Below, one piece after another: positions 4,291-5,595 of a stretch of DNA of 5,595 bases (position 1 is the stretch's first letter; the number at the start of each line of letters is the position of its first letter). Both the position numbers and the translations under genes were made by a program. This DNA comes from an uncultured Clostridia bacterium (lineage in GTDB: Bacteria; Bacillota; Clostridia; TANB77; CAG-508), in assembly GCA_944390615.1 (NCBI GenBank), contig CALXRJ010000062.1, positions 1-5,595 on the forward strand, given 5' to 3'. The notes beneath the pieces were generated by a model, which did not search any database, was not told where the DNA came from, and was given only the letters and a program-made list of their open reading frames with translations.

Positions 4291-5595
4291 ATGGAAAGTA
4301 AAAGAAAACAGCCTTTAGGAATTGAATTAGTAAGAAGAGGGATTGTTGATGGAAACGCCATTGAAAGAGCACTTCAATATCAAGTTGATCATCCTAATAA
4401 AAGATTAGGAGATATTTTATATATCTTAAAAGAAGCAGAGCCTGAAAAATTAGCAGAAGAAATAGGAGATATAATTGGAGTAAAAGGAATTTATTTGACC
4501 CCGGATAAAATCAGAATTGAACCAACCGAATATATCCCACTTGATATGATGAAAAACTACAAAGCAATTCCATTTAATGTAGAGTCAGGAAAAATAAAAA
4601 TTGCTTTTGCAGATATTGCCAACAATCAAGAAAATATCAAAAATATCAGAATGTTGGTACTGAATAAAGGTTTAGTTTTAGAACCATTTATGGCTTTTGA
4701 AACCAATATTGATGAATATTTTGAAAAAACCGAAGATAAGGCACAAGATAAAATAGAAAACTTAGGAGAAGTAACATCAGTAACAGATTTAATTGATCAT
4801 ATTATTAAACTTGCCATTGAAAAAAGAGCTTCGGACATTCATATAGAACCACAAGTAGATTCTGTTAGAGTTCGTTTTAGAATTGATGGTCAACTTTTTA
4901 TTATGGCATCGATAGAAAAAGAAAAACAGCCACAAATTATAGGAAGATTAAAAGCTATATCCAATATGCATCAGGAAAAACAAGAATCACAAGATGGTAG
5001 AATTTTATTATATGATAATTACAATATTCGTGTATCTTCCCAAAAAAATATTTTTGGCGAAAAATTCGTTTTAAGAATGTTAAAAAAGACAGACAATATC
5101 AGAAATATATTTGAATTAGGATTTCCTTATTCAGAAAAAGACTTAAACAGAGCCATTAATAAGCGAAATAGTTTAACCATTATGGCAGCACCAACAGGAG
5201 AAGGAAAAACAACTACCCTTTATAGTATACTAGATTATTTAAAAAGTGATGACATCAATATAACAACAATTGAAGATCCAGTAGAAATTAGAATACCAGG
5301 TCTAAATCAAATAGAAATTGACAAAAATGTAAGATTTGTAGATAGTTTAAGAAATATATTAAGACAAGATCCAGATGTTATCTTATTAGGAGAAATTAGA
5401 GACAAAGAAACAGCAGAGATTGCTATACAAGCAGGGCAAACAGGACATTATGTATTATCAACCATTCACACCGTAGATTGTGTAGAAGTTGTAACAAGGC
5501 TAAGAAAAATGGGAATTACTGATTATGATATAGCCACTACCGTAGGGACCACTATTTCACAAAGATTGTTAAGAAGACTTTGCCCTCATTGTAGA
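4291..5595 (+). CDS. pilB: Type IV pilus assembly ATPase PilB (GspE family), 5' part
   Basis: The first 435 codons are present; the gene runs off the right edge. PilB forms a cytoplasmic hexamer that drives pilus extension. An N-terminal MshEN-like domain (about 8-63) has PLGIELVRRG...ALQYQ and KRLGDIL. The N2/CTE ATPase core follows, with RASDIHIEP (179-187) and VRFRIDGQL (194-202). The Walker A is APTGEGKTTT (300-309), the Asp box ITTIEDPVE (324-332), the Walker B DVILLGEIRD (362-371), and the His box GQTGHYVLSTIHT (382-394, His386 and His393). QRLLRRLCPHC (424-434) is the first half of the family's zinc-binding tetracysteine site; the second pair would lie beyond the window. A zinc site and a MshEN-like N-terminus favour PilB over the retraction ATPase PilT. 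The ATG is preceded by AAAGGAA (4275-4281). The Walker A has Ala and Glu where GPTGSGKT is usual. Confidence 0.95.
   Translation, partial: MESKRKQPLGIELVRRGIVDGNAIERALQYQVDHPNKRLGDILYILKEAEPEKLAEEIGDIIGVKGIYLTPDKIRIEPTEYIPLDMMKNYKAIPFNVESGKIKIAFADIANNQENIKNIRMLVLNKGLVLEPFMAFETNIDEYFEKTEDKAQDKIENLGEVTSVTDLIDHIIKLAIEKRASDIHIEPQVDSVRVRFRIDGQLFIMASIEKEKQPQIIGRLKAISNMHQEKQESQDGRILLYDNYNIRVSSQKNIFGEKFVLRMLKKTDNIRNIFELGFPYSEKDLNRAINKRNSLTIMAAPTGEGKTTTLYSILDYLKSDDINITTIEDPVEIRIPGLNQIEIDKNVRFVDSLRNILRQDPDVILLGEIRDKETAEIAIQAGQTGHYVLSTIHTVDCVEVVTRLRKMGITDYDIATTVGTTISQRLLRRLCPHCR

Overview
The window is a piece of a type IV pilus (T4P) assembly operon from a low-GC, AT-rich Firmicute, most likely a member of the Clostridia. 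The evidence for this is the strongly A-rich coding strand, AGA arginine codons, GGAGG-type ribosome binding sites before nearly every gene, a standard genetic code (TGG for Trp, TGA used as a stop), and pilin N-termini of the clostridial KGITLIALVV type. The organism cannot be placed more precisely from this sequence. All genes lie on the + strand and are closely packed.

Layout: (1) the 3' part of an inner-membrane platform gene whose product looks like the end of a PilM actin-like domain joined to a PilN domain (1-680). (2) pilO, overlapping it by 4 bp, with a Thr/Asn repeat tail (677-1408). (3) A small bitopic membrane protein with an NPF motif in the place where pilP normally sits (1424-1855). 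(4) A 74-bp gap holding a candidate promoter and an inverted repeat. (5) A probable major pilin (1930-2391). (6) A strong hairpin terminator (2410-2453). (7) The prepilin peptidase gene pilD (2477-3286). (8) A minor pilin gene broken by a one-base frameshift (3299-3785). (9) A second minor pilin-like gene starting at TTG (3812-4267). (10) The first 435 codons of the assembly ATPase gene pilB, running off the right edge (4291-5595).

Together these encode most of one machine. The PilM/N-PilO-(PilP-like) proteins form the membrane alignment complex. PilD processes the prepilins. The three prepilins supply the fibre and its initiating or tip components. PilB is the hexameric ATPase that drives extension. 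A PilC platform protein and a PilT retraction ATPase are not in the window and would be expected outside it. The promoter before the major pilin and the terminator after it suggest that the pilin is made at a higher level than the machinery.

The points most worth a second look are: the PilM-PilN (GspL-like) fusion; the absence of Glu at position +5 in all three prepilins (Ala, Asp, Ser); the lack of a recognisable GxGD second catalytic motif in PilD; the single-base frameshift in the first minor pilin gene; and the Thr/Asn-rich disordered tails on two adjacent membrane proteins.
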